NCBI GenBank assembly: GCA_013399695.1
Contig: VXAU01002077.1
Coordinates: forward strand, 124,001-188,000
Source: Formicarius rufipectus
Lineage: Eukaryota; Chordata; Aves; Passeriformes; Formicariidae
Direction: 5' to 3'
Length of the DNA: 64,000 nucleotides
Below, piece after piece: positions 24,600 to 36,719 of this stretch (positions are counted from its first letter, which is position 1; every line of letters begins with the position of its first letter). The position numbers and the translations under genes are program-made. The notes under the pieces were generated by a model, which ran no database searches, was not told where the DNA came from, and was given only the letters and a program-made list of their open reading frames with translations.

Positions 24600-24736
24600 T
24601 CACAGAATATTCTGAGTGAGAAGGGATCTACAAGGATCACTGAGTCCAACTCTTGAGTGAATGGCCCATACAGGGATCAAACCCACAAGCCTGGTGTTAT
24701 TAGCACCATGCTCCAACCAGCTGAGCTTATCTCAGA
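24600..24736 (-). mobile_element. tRNA-Ile-derived SINE with CR1-like tail (TguSINE1-like)
   Basis: Read on the minus strand from about 24735, the head looks like tRNA-Ile: AGCTCAGCTGGTTGGAGCA resembles an A box with D arm, GTGCTAATAACACC the anticodon arm with an AAT anticodon, and GGGTTTGATCCC the B box and T arm. The tail that follows, ending ACTCAGAATATTCTGTGAG, is the 3' end shared with CR1 LINEs, which would allow mobilisation by CR1 reverse transcriptase. This chimeric layout is that of TguSINE1 from passerine birds. Both promoter boxes carry mutations and no clear target-site duplication is visible, so this is an old copy. It is not a functional tRNA gene, because the acceptor stem does not close. 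Confidence 0.8.
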
Positions 24737-27700
24737 GTCCTTCTTCCCATCTTTTTCCAAAACCACATTTTTTTACTGTTTTTATTACTTACTCTTGCTA
24801 TTTCCAAATAGGTGCTGAGCTTCTTTTTGACCAGAATAATATGAAATTTCTCAACATCACAAGTCTACTTCAGTAGAATCAACGGGTCTCCTTTCAAAAA
24901 GCAACATACATGCTAAAAAAATGGACATGTCCTGAAAAAAACCAACAACTTATCCAGCAAAAGCACAGTCATACAAGAAGAAAATCAGACAACTTCGGTA
25001 ACCTTTTGGTAACCTGTTTTAAAGCAAGTGATGATTCTATAGTGGCCATGTTATTAAGCTGGAATGAAGCAGTGCCCTACACTCTAATGAGGTTAAAAAA
25101 TGTAGTTAGGTCTTCATGTTAGAGGCACTTAGCAAGCAGCCTGCTTGGCACAGACCAACTGTGTGTTGAAGCAGAGGACTAATCACACAGGCAGGAATCA
25201 AATCGACTGGAAGAATTAGGAGACTTGCGGCCCCGAGGAATGTAATTCATGCAGAAAAGCAGTTGTCAGAGCGAGGCCAGGGAACTGTGTGGGAAGAAAG
25301 CAAAATAAACAGCTCAACAAAGAAAACAAAGACGCTCAAATACTGGCTTTTCTAATGCTTGAGTACACTGAAACTTCAGTGGGTGCATATGACAAAAAAC
25401 TCATCAAAGACGACCTCTATAAAAGCAATATACTGGTAAATGGTGAACTGGTTCAAAAACATTCAGAAAATGCCTGAAGGTCTGTAAAAAAATAGCCCTG
25501 AAGTCATTATGCAGGACAAAGTACACATACATACACGTATGAAGGACCGGGAGAAGAAGAAAAACAACCGAACCATACAGAGCTAAGAGAGTTGAACTGG
25601 TTTCTGCAATTCCTTTCTCTCTGTCTTTTCCATTCACAGACGAGAGAAGGATGCCGTGTGCATGCCAAGAGCGCTCCTGCCTGTGTGAGGACCAGACTGC
25701 TGCATCCACCAGGGGGATTGCCTGACCAGAGAGGAGAGCCTGAGGCCGGTCCTGAATCTCAACAAAACTCATGTGCTACTCACGGGAGGTTTTTCTTGTG
25801 CTGGGTGTGACCCACGCAGTCAAATCAAACTTTGAAATCGACTGATTTAAATTTCACAAATATTTTGTTCTCTCAAAAAAACAGTGTTTTCGATTACTGT
25901 GTTGTTTCTCCCACAACTTATTGTTTTAAAATTTTTAGAGAATTAAGCTTTTTGCACTTTTAGAACTTCAGTCCTTCGCTCCTCATTTCATTCACTCACT
26001 GATTCAATTTTTTTTAAACCCTTCCTGCCTCACATTCAAGATTGCCACGCTCACTGTTGTTCAGCAAATTTCCCCTATAGTTTCAGCAAATTTCAGCTTC
26101 TTTTCTTCCCTTAAATAAGGCAGGTGTTCCTTCTCCTGGCAAAGCCGATGAAAAGCCTCTCACGTTACATCAAATGAACACTGGCCTCAATGTCTCTTCT
26201 GTGATGCCAAGAAACACTCTTTTCCCAAATTCAAAAGCAAAGCAAAACAAACCCTTTCATTTCTAGTCACGTCCACAATGTTACAAAACTGGGATTTGGG
26301 AAAGGGAGAAATCTCTTCTTTAATTCTACGTTTGTGTGCTAAAAGAATAACTTCGCCGTTTAACACAAAAGCAAGGTGGCAATTACAAAAGACAAATCCA
26401 GTGACTAAATGTCTCCTCTACTGCACTTGCTACCCAGATTTGGTTGTGAAGGGGACATTTGACTAAAATTCTAATTTTAAAGGACTACAATCCTGACAGA
26501 AACAGTGATTTGAATGTTCAGCATTAAGCATTTCTGTTGAGGTATGGCTGGATTTGCTTCAAATCTCTGTACTAACATGAGCAGACAGCCCAAAATTGAT
26601 ATTCACGAGGATTAGTGACAGAGAATAGCAGCTAGAATTTCTCATCTAACACTACTGCTTGCAGCAGGGGGAAAAAAATATATACAGATGTACAGAAAAG
26701 TATATACATTTCTGTCTTAAACACAAGGATTATTTTCTGAAATGCCTCCTCCCTCCCCCAAGACAAATACAAGATTTGGGGAAGAAAACCCACTTTGAGC
26801 GTGCCCCTGAGTGACAATACCAGCTGTAAGTGCACATGTATGTTCCACCCAGGACTGTGAGTAAAGGAGTGACCTTATGAAAACACAACAGTCTCCAAGA
26901 TTCTCCCACCCTCGAGGCACCACCACAGGTACCAGATGTGCAAGCCATGGATCTGTACCAACATCCACGAGGGCAGTAGGATTCACAGGTATATGAAGCC
27001 CCACTTACATCCGAGGTGAATGATGCTAATTTAGGAGGGGAAGAAGATATTCTGCTAACAGTCACTTCTCATATTTTCTCTGCCAGTATCTGCAGGCACT
27101 GAAAGGCATTTTGCTGCTGTGTAGTCCACACAAGTCATTCTCACACATGGTGAATAAGTGATGGCTGAAATACCATAGCCAACAGAAGAAACAAGAGATA
27201 AAGGCTTCACACTGCTATTCTTGTTCTATTTGTGTGAAAAACAGAAGTTAAAAAAGCATTTCCTGGACAAAGCTGTAACTTCTAACAACCTCAGGAACCA
27301 GAAATGGGTGGAAACACCATGTCTAATGTGACTGTAGGGGAAATATGTGAAGAGCAAGCACTAACCATAAAGCAAATTAATCCTCTGGTTGCACATTCTT
27401 TTTTGAGAAGTAGTACATTCAGTTTTGAAGTCTTTGAGGTAAATGCATTATCTATATGCTGGAAATATCATTAGTTCTCTAAACAGGGTAGGTAGCCAGG
27501 TGTGCAGATGAAAACCCTGAGGGGAACAAACTTGCCCAACCTGGAACACACCAGCACAGGCAGGACAACCTACACATTTGCTCCCACAGCACCTCTGCAA
27601 TCTAGCCTAGTCACAGGAGCAGAAACACAGTTCCCAGGCAAGGTGTCAGGATGGAAGTCTGATGTCCAAGGAATGAGTATGGCAAAGGAGGACAGAGGCA

Positions 27701-28988
27701 GCTACGCAGGCTTTCTTGGTACTGTCTGGTTGATATACACTGATAGTGATCTCCCAGGGTGAAGCAGAGAACACCTGATTGCCCCTGGTCATTCAGCTCC
27801 TGCCCTCCCTGCCACATCTGTCTACAATGTTGTTAAATGGGGCTATTTGCCTTGGTGGCCTCTATAAACTGGACCAGACTATCAATCTTTCCGTCCATGG
27901 GCCAGTGGAAAAGGCATGATAAATCTAGGCTGAATTTCAACAGGAGATACAGGACTGAAAGATGTGTTCCTTTAAAAAAAGAGCCACTTAAATCTGATAT
28001 GTTTAGAAATTCTCCCTTGTGTGGAATACTCCCTCATTTTCTGTTGATCCTTAACACCAGTGGCCAAAACACCTCATAAATAATGCTTTCAAGAAAATGA
28101 TAGGTCAGTTAATTTCTTCAGAAGCTTTGTATGCCTGACTCATGGGCTTCAGGATGTTTTGCCTCTGTGTCTAAACTTCACAAAGTCTCCAGAAAATTGC
28201 CAACACCCCTATAAAGTTAACTATAAATGCAGTCATAATCAATTGCAAACTCAGACACATGCAGTGCTGGAAGGGATTAAGCACCTGCTTTTCAATGGCA
28301 ACTTCATAGGGTCCAGCTTCAATGCAAACCTTCCTCTAAAATAATGTCCCAAGTCATTTCTGGGTTATGTATCCTAAAACCAAAAATCGAACAGCTTAAT
28401 AGTTATTTTCAAACTGTTTCCTCTATTAATTGATAACATCAGTCATAAATGTTGGGCCAGCCTACCCCAAGGCAGACAGATAACGCACTCATTGAGCACG
28501 TTCCTTTTGGTGAAATTCAGGTATCATTGGGGTTTTTTTCCTAGCATCATATAATAGATAATATGCAAGGGACAGCCTATAAGTCTCCTACATCTCAGAA
28601 GTAGGGCTGACATCAGCCTGGGGAGCCTTTGTTTTGCTACACATACACAAACAAATATACGTTTATAAATATATATGGTGAGTAAAAGGTAAACAAGGTA
28701 TTAATTTAATTTCTAGTTTTTCATCCTTTGGGAAAGAAAAAGTCTAAACTACATTCAATTCATAGTCCAAGATTACAGGACTTGATGTCTTTGTTGGGGG
28801 AGGATGGAGTCTCAGTCAGGGAAAGATGGCGTGAGAGCATGATGAAGATGCTGTGTGTTCCTAAACTGCAGACGTACTCAATGCTCAAATTTCTCTGAGT
28901 TTACACTTACTCTCACTTTAGGAACTTCCAATTCACAACACAGGAATCTCACTAGCACACTTTAAAAAAAGAAAGGGGGGAAAAAAAA

Positions 28989-28989
28989 N
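28989..28989. other. Single ambiguous base
   Basis: One N lies within an A-rich run (about 28980-28992) that follows GGGGGG. It is probably a homopolymer-length uncertainty. Confidence 0.95.
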
Positions 28990-29579
28990 AAGACTGTAAC
29001 ATTTCAGTTCTCTTTGAAGCAAGATTTAACATGAGTGGAAGAATTGTACTGAAAAAAAAGGAGTCTGTCACAGTCCAGTACCTCACAGGCCACTGCAACA
29101 AGTTTGACAGCAGCCTCTATAGACTTGGCTTGCTTCTGGTTCACTGCACGTGAATACCACAGTCAATATCTGCTCACTCGACTAATACTGCTGACTACAG
29201 CACAAAGAACACTGGAATTCTGTCCAAGAAACCACAGGCTCAGAGCCTCTGAATGTGAACTATATTTAGAGCTTGCATTCTTTGAAGCTGATAACAGAAT
29301 GAGATAATAGAAATTTCAAGCAGCAGGACTCAAGCATTGCAGCTATTCTATGTATTTTTGGTTAAATGTTAAATTGAGGTAATGATCCACATGTCCTCAA
29401 GAGTTTTGCCCATGAATATTTTTCCTACTTGTTTTGTTAACATTTTCCCACTAGTTTTCAATCTTTCTGAGACCGTGAGTAGCTCTTTCCATTAGTTTCA
29501 ACTGCAGAGATCTAGAATTACTCAGTCCATGATAAATGCTAGCAAAGATACTCCCGCTGTTATGTAAAGAGGACACATT

Positions 29580-29599
29580 CACACACACACACACACACA
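29580..29599. repeat. (CA)10 dinucleotide repeat
   Basis: Ten uninterrupted CA units form an ordinary dinucleotide microsatellite in intron 4. Confidence 0.95.
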
Positions 29600-30419
29600 T
29601 ATCTACATTTGTATAGCACATCTGCACACAAGGAGTGCCACAACAGCTGGAAGTCATGCCCAGCTATTCCTCAGTCTACAGAAAAAATGCTGCCCAGAAC
29701 AGCCTCCCGAGGCATGGCTTTGCTGGCCATTCTTTTTGCTTCCATCATCCCTTAATTCATGCAGGTTTGAACGCCTGCCTTAGGGAACCACTTCTCACTG
29801 GCAGCTGAGAATTCATCTAAGGACTGTTCACTGCCCAGACAGGGCAAACCAGCTAAGTGGCAGTGGTGGTGAGTGTTGATGGAAACCTTGCTGCTGATAA
29901 ACCTTGGGACTGCTTCTCTGCAACACCATAATCCATAAAAACATCTTAAAGAACCCCTTTTCAGCACAATGGGCTCCACCAGGAAAATCTGTGCCACTCC
30001 ACCTCTCAGGTGGGGATGAGGAGAGTTCAGACCATCAGGGGAGCTTTTCTGAGGACCACCAAGGGCTTTCCCCTCCTTCCCTACCCCGTGGTGCACCAGG
30101 AAGATGCCCTGTGAGTTGTTGCTACTCCCAAGTGACCCTATGATGAGAGGTGGTCAGCCAGCCACTAGAAGCATGTTGTCCTCATTAGGGCTTGGGGGCT
30201 TCTGCCTCTCAAGTGCTTTTCTCAATATTGAAAGAAAAAAAATTGTCTGCAGGAAGTTTCTACCAAGGATTTTCAACAAAACAAACCACTGCCTTTTACA
30301 AGCTTTTCATTCTACATTAAGAGTCTCACCAAAATTTTGCCTCTTATTTCAATGGCTGCAACATCCCCAGACAGCCCCAAATCAAGCTGGCTGTATGGAA
30401 GGAACAAAGAGCCTCTGTT

Positions 30420-30760
30420 AAGGCAATATTTATCTGCTGCTGTTGTTTCTCCTTTATAAAACTGTAGTTCCTTGGCATTACAATTAGCTACTCCAGAGAA
30501 AATGATTATGTCACAAAGTATTATCCGCCACAGAAACAGATGAATGATGTGAACCAAATGTAATCTGGGGCGCTTAGAGGCAATTCTGTTGACTTTCATG
30601 TAAATGTGCTTGCTAAAAACTGGGATGAATTTTAGCAGTGAACCCTCATTTGATCTAGAATCTATTTTCCAGCAGAAATGAACTTTTAAATAAGATAGCT
30701 TTTTCTCAATGTTGCTTTCACTCAATGCTAATTTTTCTAGTAGGGAGAGATCAAGTCTGT
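30420..30760. promoter_or_regulatory. Candidate conserved non-coding element in intron 4
   Basis: This 340-base single-copy-looking stretch has no simple repeats. It contains homeodomain-like words (CAATTAGCT, GCTAATTTTT), a TATGTCAC word, TTATCCGCC and TTTATAAAAC. It coincides with part of a long minus-strand open frame (30312-30725) that shows no protein-like features. It is proposed as a regulatory element by texture only. Confidence 0.3.
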
Positions 30761-32859
30761 GAGAAATATGAAAGAGTTGAACTGACTGCGCAGAAACTTC
30801 AGACTACAGCTTACTTAAACAAATCCATGTAACTCAACTTCTGTAAAATAGTGACATTCAAAAATATTTATCTATTTTACCGACATTTTAACCTACCTTT
30901 TTTACTTCTAAGTGTCTCTCAGAATCAAAAATTGAAGAGAAACACATAAGTTTTATTTATTTTTTCCTGCAATTCCTTATATGCCACTAACAATTTGCTT
31001 TCCAAACTTTTTGTAGTTTCAGATAGTTTTTAAACACAGTCTGTTTCTGGAGCTACTCTGCAGGAGAATTTACGATCTGCAAGTCTTAAGGTAAATATTA
31101 CTAAACAAGAATGACCAGCTAAACAAAACACTGATTCACGGTTTTAAATGATGCAATGCTACATACTGAGTGAAAGATCACAGTTCTGGTCTAGACACAG
31201 GCTTCCTCTTCCCCAGCTCTGCAAAAGGGCTGGCTCTGAAGGAAAACTATCTGCTGAAGTTTATAATATAATACAATATAGCACCTGGCCCTGCTGCTTT
31301 ACTCCTGTGAATGATCACCACCTCACTGCTCTGTCATTGAGAAAAGAGGCTGCTTTGCAGAGCCTCCAACACTCATATCTGTGGCACATAACAAAGTCTG
31401 AATAACCTTAACAAGTTACCAGACCACGCTGATTCCTTCTCTATAAAAATCCTCTGGGCTATTAGCAGCTGTTTATTCTTCAGGCCTTCACCTCCCAGGA
31501 CAGGTTTCTTAGGGTGTTTCCCGTTTAATACAAGATTTCTCCCTACTTACAGAAAATACTTTCACGGCTGATTTTGGAAAGCTGTAACTACAGTCATCTT
31601 TTCATGTCCCAAGAGCTTCCCAGTCTTTCTTCTTCGATGGCTCCTGGCTAAATCATAAAACCCATTCCAAGTCTTAAAGTAATTAAAGGCAATTCAATGA
31701 GTGATGTTTCTCATGCTGGGTGGGGCTTTCCTTCCCACTGTGAGAAAGGATCAATGATTGCTATGACAAGCTGATGGACTCCTTGCCAAGTCGAGAGTTT
31801 TGAGGTGCACCGAGGTAAAGCAGCAGGTAAAAGATTTCAGAGGTTTAAACACTGAGATTTTTGAAATAAATAAGAGCTTGGAAAAGAAAGCAAAAGGGAA
31901 AATCAAAATGTCAGTGGCGGGGCTGGGAAAACCTGAACATCCCATCAGACTTACGGCTAGCAGTTTCTACTGGCTCTCTGAGACACGGACATTAACCACT
32001 CTGAGACACTCCTTCCCAGCCACGGTAACAGTGCCTGGAAATATCAGGATATCTCACCTTCAAATGCTCTGCAACCCGACTTTGAAATGAAGCAGATTGG
32101 GAGCAACCTGTTAATGCAACTCCATTCAAGCGTGGGAATGAATGAGTGGCCAAGAAGGGCAGCTTCCTAAATCACTGCATTTAAATCCATCAAGAGGAGT
32201 TTGCCTCTGCCTTAGGAGCTGTGTTGGTTTTAATTAATAAATAAAAACTCTCTGGCAAAGTCAGATTCTAGAAGTTGTGGGACTATAAAATTATTTACAA
32301 TTGTGCTGTCACAGAAATAGACAAGAGACCCTTGTTCTTCCTTGGCTCACTGCCTACAGCTTTCATTCCAACAAGGACAACATCAACAAAGACATCAAGG
32401 AACTGGAAGAGTTGTCCAACAATAAATTTGTTATTTGGTTCTTGAGGAGCAAGAAAAATAGCACACCCAGGGTGTTAATTTCAAATAAACACCCTCATTA
32501 GTGATATGATTTTGAATCACTGCACACCAACCAGAGAAGGCATCACACTCTAATGGATGACCTAGCAAATGTCAAGGACCAAAACATAGTTGAGCTTCAG
32601 CTTCTGCTGTTTGGGTTTGTTGTTTGGTTTTTTTTAAAATCTAAGATTCACGCCTTGGATTGGAAAAAACTAATAATAAAAGAAAAACACAAGCTCCAGC
32701 TTCAATTTTGCTATTCATATGCTACTGCTGAAGAAAAACTTAAGTTTCATACATCTTCCCTGAAGTATAAACCAAGGATATACTACAGAAATTCCAGGAT
32801 AACTACACAGCCCTAACAAACAGGTTTTGGTAACATGAAGTGACACGTTTCAGTACATA

Positions 32860-33150
32860 TTCATAAGGGTTCAGGGTTATTATTGGGCTGTAATTGCAGT
32901 TGTTCTAACACCTAATAAGCCATGGCTGGAAAAACAAAGGCAGGTTAATTTGTGATTTCCTCTACTCATTCAGAGGCAAATTAAGTGTCAAACAGCTAAT
33001 ACAGAACATATTTCATTTTATGAGATTTTAATTTAATTCTGCACCATATCGTTGATGCCTTAATGCAGGGTGGTTTATCTAAGAGGAAGAGCAATTTATA
33101 AACCTCTTTCAATTGAAATCTTTAATGATAGGATACGATAGCATAATTAC
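32860..33150. promoter_or_regulatory. Candidate conserved non-coding element in intron 4
   Basis: This is unique AT-rich sequence with GTTATTATTGGGCTGTAATT, CACCTAATAAGCC, CAGGTTAATTTGTGATTT and TTTTAATTTAATTCTG. Dense homeodomain-type cores without simple-repeat structure suggest constraint. No alignment was available. Confidence 0.3.
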
Positions 33151-33313
33151 AGCAGTGCCTGCTAGTCCTACTATACATAAGCATCTGTCAGCAATTCCAT
33201 CATAAACATAAACCCTTACTTTAGGGGTTTATAACTCAAATCATAAAAATTGGCTCCAGGCTGAAATTTGGGATACAACAGTTCTGACCATCAGCAATTA
33301 AACAACAAGAATT

Positions 33314-33333
33314 ATAAATATATATATATATAT
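33314..33333. repeat. Short (AT)n repeat
   Basis: About eight consecutive AT units lie in an AT-rich part of intron 4. Confidence 0.9.
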
Positions 33334-33740
33334 GCCTTTTTAGAGCTAGAAATATGGAGGAGTCCTGTAACACCTTTAAAATTCCTCCTTTCTTTTTTCT
33401 CTTGCACTTGGCCATTGTTCAAAATTATGGGCAGACTCTGTAGGTATCATTCAGACAAGGCCCTCTTCACAGTTTTGTTCACTTGTATTACACCTAAACT
33501 AATTCCACTGTGGTTTGACAGGTTCTGGAACATATTTCAAGGAGTTTGGATGACTGGAATCATGCCATCTTTTTTTTTTTAAATTTATATTACACACATT
33601 TGAGGATATTGTGGAGCTGAGGAGAAAAACACTCATACAATGAAGTCACTGATGAAACTGTGGGTAAATGTTTGCGTCCTGACTGGTATTCTTGCTGTTT
33701 TGGGTATTTTTTCAGATCCTCAAATACCTTCTCAATCCAA

Positions 33741-33788
33741 TTCTTCTTTTTTTTTTTTTCCTTTCTTTTTTTTTCCCCCTTTTTTTTA
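33741..33788. repeat. T-rich low-complexity tract
   Basis: The tract is almost pure T with a few C (TTCTTC, T13, CCTTTC, T9, C5, T8). On the gene strand it is purine only. The open frame across it, which has many Phe codons, is spurious. Confidence 0.9.
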
Positions 33789-35998
33789 ATGGGGCCCAGG
33801 ACAGCAGTTCAAGGAATGGCTCCAAACGACCCCAGGTGAGATCATCCCTAAGTGATGCTCACACCAGGCTCAGTAAAACTTGCAGGAAAACCACTGGGTG
33901 CCTGGCTTATGTGTGTGCACTTTGAAACACACTCCTGAAAACTGCAAAGGGATGACAAACCTTGACATCTAAAAAGAAGCTGTTGGAGTCCAACCTATTA
34001 TTTTTTTAATTTGCTTTTTATATCCATACCACCTTTTTGTATCTACTATTGAAATATACATTTTATATTTAATATAGAAATATATATCTTATATGTAATC
34101 ACTGCTCCAAGAGTCCACTGCAGCTCATCATCCCAATGGTGGCACAAAGCAAACTAGCAGAAGAATTAACAGATGTTAATGGAAAAACAAAGGACCAGCA
34201 TCAAGGAAATTTTGAGTTTAAAGCTTGGGCTGATACCAGAGTGCATTTCCAAAGCAGCTGTCTGAGGTCAGATCACACCACACTGAGATCTCCTTGTCTC
34301 CAACAAGCCTCTGCAGGGCCCAGCAGCATCACCACCTAACCCAGGGAGCAGAGGGGCACAGCACACAGCAGGGCATCAGTCCACAGAAGGAACACTGATT
34401 TTGGGGTCAAAATGCCAAAAAAAGGTATGAAACAGCCATTTCCAACATCTTTTGGGGATCCTAAAGAAACACTGGGACTGATAGCTGTGTAGGCTGCTAG
34501 TCCTGGTTTCCCACTGTCACCCAAAGCAGGTTGCAGTGGTCTACCCACTCAAAGTCCTGCCTGCAGACATGGGGTCTTGTGTTATAGGCTGGGTTCATGG
34601 CACTGAGGCTCCAGAGAGGATCACCCACCCCCCTCCAGCTCCCAAAAACATCCAGGCAGAATATTGACTGCGAAATCTGGGATGACCCTGTAATGACTCT
34701 CTCTGAGCCTGCTGCCTTCATCTTACAACAGTTTCTAGCAGCAAATTTAAGCATGTATTTGAGTATATTTGATGATGTGGTTGATTGTGGTGTAAATGGT
34801 GATGCATCAGAGGAACCCTGAGGAATAAATCACAAATTTCTGTACTCTCTTTCTATAAATACCCACTTTCCCTCTAGTGCCCAAGAAGACTGCAACACAG
34901 ATTTATTACTTACCTCCAGGCAAATTTGCTCTGAAATTACAATTCAGTAATAGAAGACTGACCCAAAAAAACTGTTAGTAAAATATTGTGTGTGTACTTG
35001 GGCATGTAGTTAGGACTGTTAATATCAATTAATTCTGCTCACAGAGGAGGACTTGTTTTAAAACAACTTCATTTTTCTTCTGCATATATGTAATTACACA
35101 GCTGTAACTAATAGCCATAGCAAAGCAATCTGCCATCTAAACAACTAGCATTATTCTTCAAAGTATTACTTGTGCTTTTCTTCTTGTATTTTCTCACTAT
35201 GAGAGGTGATTAGTAGTTATGATTAAATATATACATCAAACCTTTTAGCAAAGTACCAAGCCTTGCTTTTCAGCTCCATTTTTAATGGTATATAGCAGTT
35301 TTCTGGACACAACAACTAGTTTATTCTGCAATGCTGAGATCCTTCTCCCCGTACAGAGTAAGATAATATTTATTTCTACAGGATTTCAGCACTACCACCC
35401 TTTTCTAATGCATGTTATCACTGGTATTCATTTCTTTTATCTTTGTGTAAACCATGTGCTCTATCACATTTGCCATTTTGTTTGGGTGACACTCCCATCA
35501 ATCAACTGATTGCATGTATGTGCACACAACAGGGACTATGAAAATTTACCAAAAATTTCATTATGCTTCATAGCAGTCACTAGGGGGAAAAAAAAATAAA
35601 CCAAAAACAAACAAAACAACCTTTGGCATGAGAGGAAATTTTAGCTGTGAAGAATACCAAGCTTAATATAGACATATTAAAATACACCTTTGCCTGGTTG
35701 TATTTCACAGGGCTCAGCACTTTTTAATTTAGTATTTATAGAATGACATAACACAGAATAAATATCAGCAAAACACACAGGTAACTCTTGCCAGCCACCT
35801 ATTACAACAAGAATTCCTCAAGCAACAGTGTGGGTTTTGCTTCACGAACAGATAACCTTGATGCTATCCAAAAGTAACATTTGCTCTCTGGCCAGCCTGG
35901 AGGAGTGTTCCAGGTGCCTGGTTTCAACCATGGCAAAGGTTCATGCACCTGTGAGTCCTTTCAGGCAGCAGAAGTGAGGGGAAACACTGGATACTCAC

Positions 35999-36104
35999 AC
36001 ATGCAGAGGAGGGATGGGAGATGGTTCGTAATGGTAGCGTCCCTCATGATGTCTTGCATCAATTGGCACAGGAGGGTGGAATGCTGGGAAGAGGTGAGGT
36101 GGAT
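35999..36104 (-). CDS. GLI3: GLI3 exon 4 (internal coding exon, 106 nt)
   Basis: On the minus strand the exon follows a TTTCCAG acceptor and ends at a GTGAGT donor (35993-35998). It begins with two bases of a split codon, holds 34 full codons, and ends with two bases completed by exon 5. The peptide starts PPHLFPAFHPPVPIDARHHE and continues GRYHYEPSPIPPLH. It corresponds to human GLI3 from about codon 123 to 158, and the exon length and phases match what I know of the human exon. This piece is in the conserved, proline- and histidine-rich N-terminal region ahead of the repressor domain core. From memory of the human protein there is one D-to-E change (YHYEPS), and the split residue at the exon 4/5 junction is Val rather than Met. 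The acceptor is unusual in being preceded by an 18-base pure T tract. Confidence 0.96.
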
Positions 36105-36108
36105 CTGG

Positions 36109-36126
36109 AAAAAAAAAAAAAAAAAA
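36109..36126. repeat. A18 homopolymer at the exon 4 acceptor
   Basis: Eighteen consecutive A on the plus strand form the polypyrimidine tract (T18) immediately before CCAG of the exon 4 acceptor on the gene strand. Confidence 0.97.
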
Positions 36127-36176
36127 CAAACCAAAAAGCGAGATTTCCCATCTGAGTATCTCCAATGATTCTTTAT

Positions 36177-36199
36177 AAAAAAAAAAAAAAAAAAAAAAA
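36177..36199. repeat. A23 homopolymer upstream of exon 4
   Basis: Twenty-three consecutive A on the plus strand (T23 on the gene strand) lie about 75 bases before the exon 4 acceptor. This is the longest homopolymer in the window. Confidence 0.97.
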
Positions 36200-36719
36200 C
36201 ATTCATAAAGACAGAACAGATATTGGAAAGAATGTGTTAGCAGCACAATGACCTGCGGGTCACAATCCCTTTCCCTGATGCCATAAGTCAGGTCTGCCTG
36301 AGAGGAGAGTTTGGTCCACAGTGTTTGCATGAATATGTATTTACTAATTTTAATATTCTCTTTTTATAGCTTAAATGGAAAGGGACGTAAAAAGTCTTTA
36401 ATAAATAATTATGTGCCCGCATGTGAAGTGTCAGATCAAAAGGACCATCAAGGCTTTCATAAGCATTCCTGATTTATTTATTTTTTATTAAAACAAGGGG
36501 GGGAAAAAAATCATCTCAGGACGAAGAACCTAAGGAGAGAATACCATACAATAAAAAGTATATCCTCATGGATGTACACACAACAACAGATGTTCCTACA
36601 ACAGTAAACCAAACTGGGAAACGTCAGTAAAACTGGAGCAGATCAGACAACAGTGTTAAAATGGAAATGCAGCTGGGCAAGGCTGTATTGGAGATGTTTA
36701 ACTGCACCACACCAGCGCT

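Larger units (their letters stand above)
14118..35998 (-). other. GLI3: GLI3 intron 4 (21.9 kb)
   Basis: The intron runs from the GTGAGT donor (35993-35998) to a T14-CTGTCTTCCAG acceptor next to exon 5. It contains the largest tandem repeat in the window (16737-16900), a CR1 fragment (17167-17241), a run of 16 G next to an assembly gap (19596-19654), a pyrimidine/A-rich block (23350-23421), a TA repeat (23892-23910), a SINE copy (24600-24736), a CA repeat (29580-29599), a second TA repeat (33314-33333) and a T-rich block (33741-33788). The best candidate regulatory stretches are at about 23440-23830, 30420-30760 and 32860-33150. In the other parts I see only unremarkable intronic sequence. 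Confidence 0.85.

Noticed and set aside
24660..24736. Possible tRNA-Ile gene on the minus strand
   Set aside because: A and B boxes and an anticodon-like loop are visible, but the sequence continues into a CR1-like tail and the acceptor stem does not pair. It is a SINE head.
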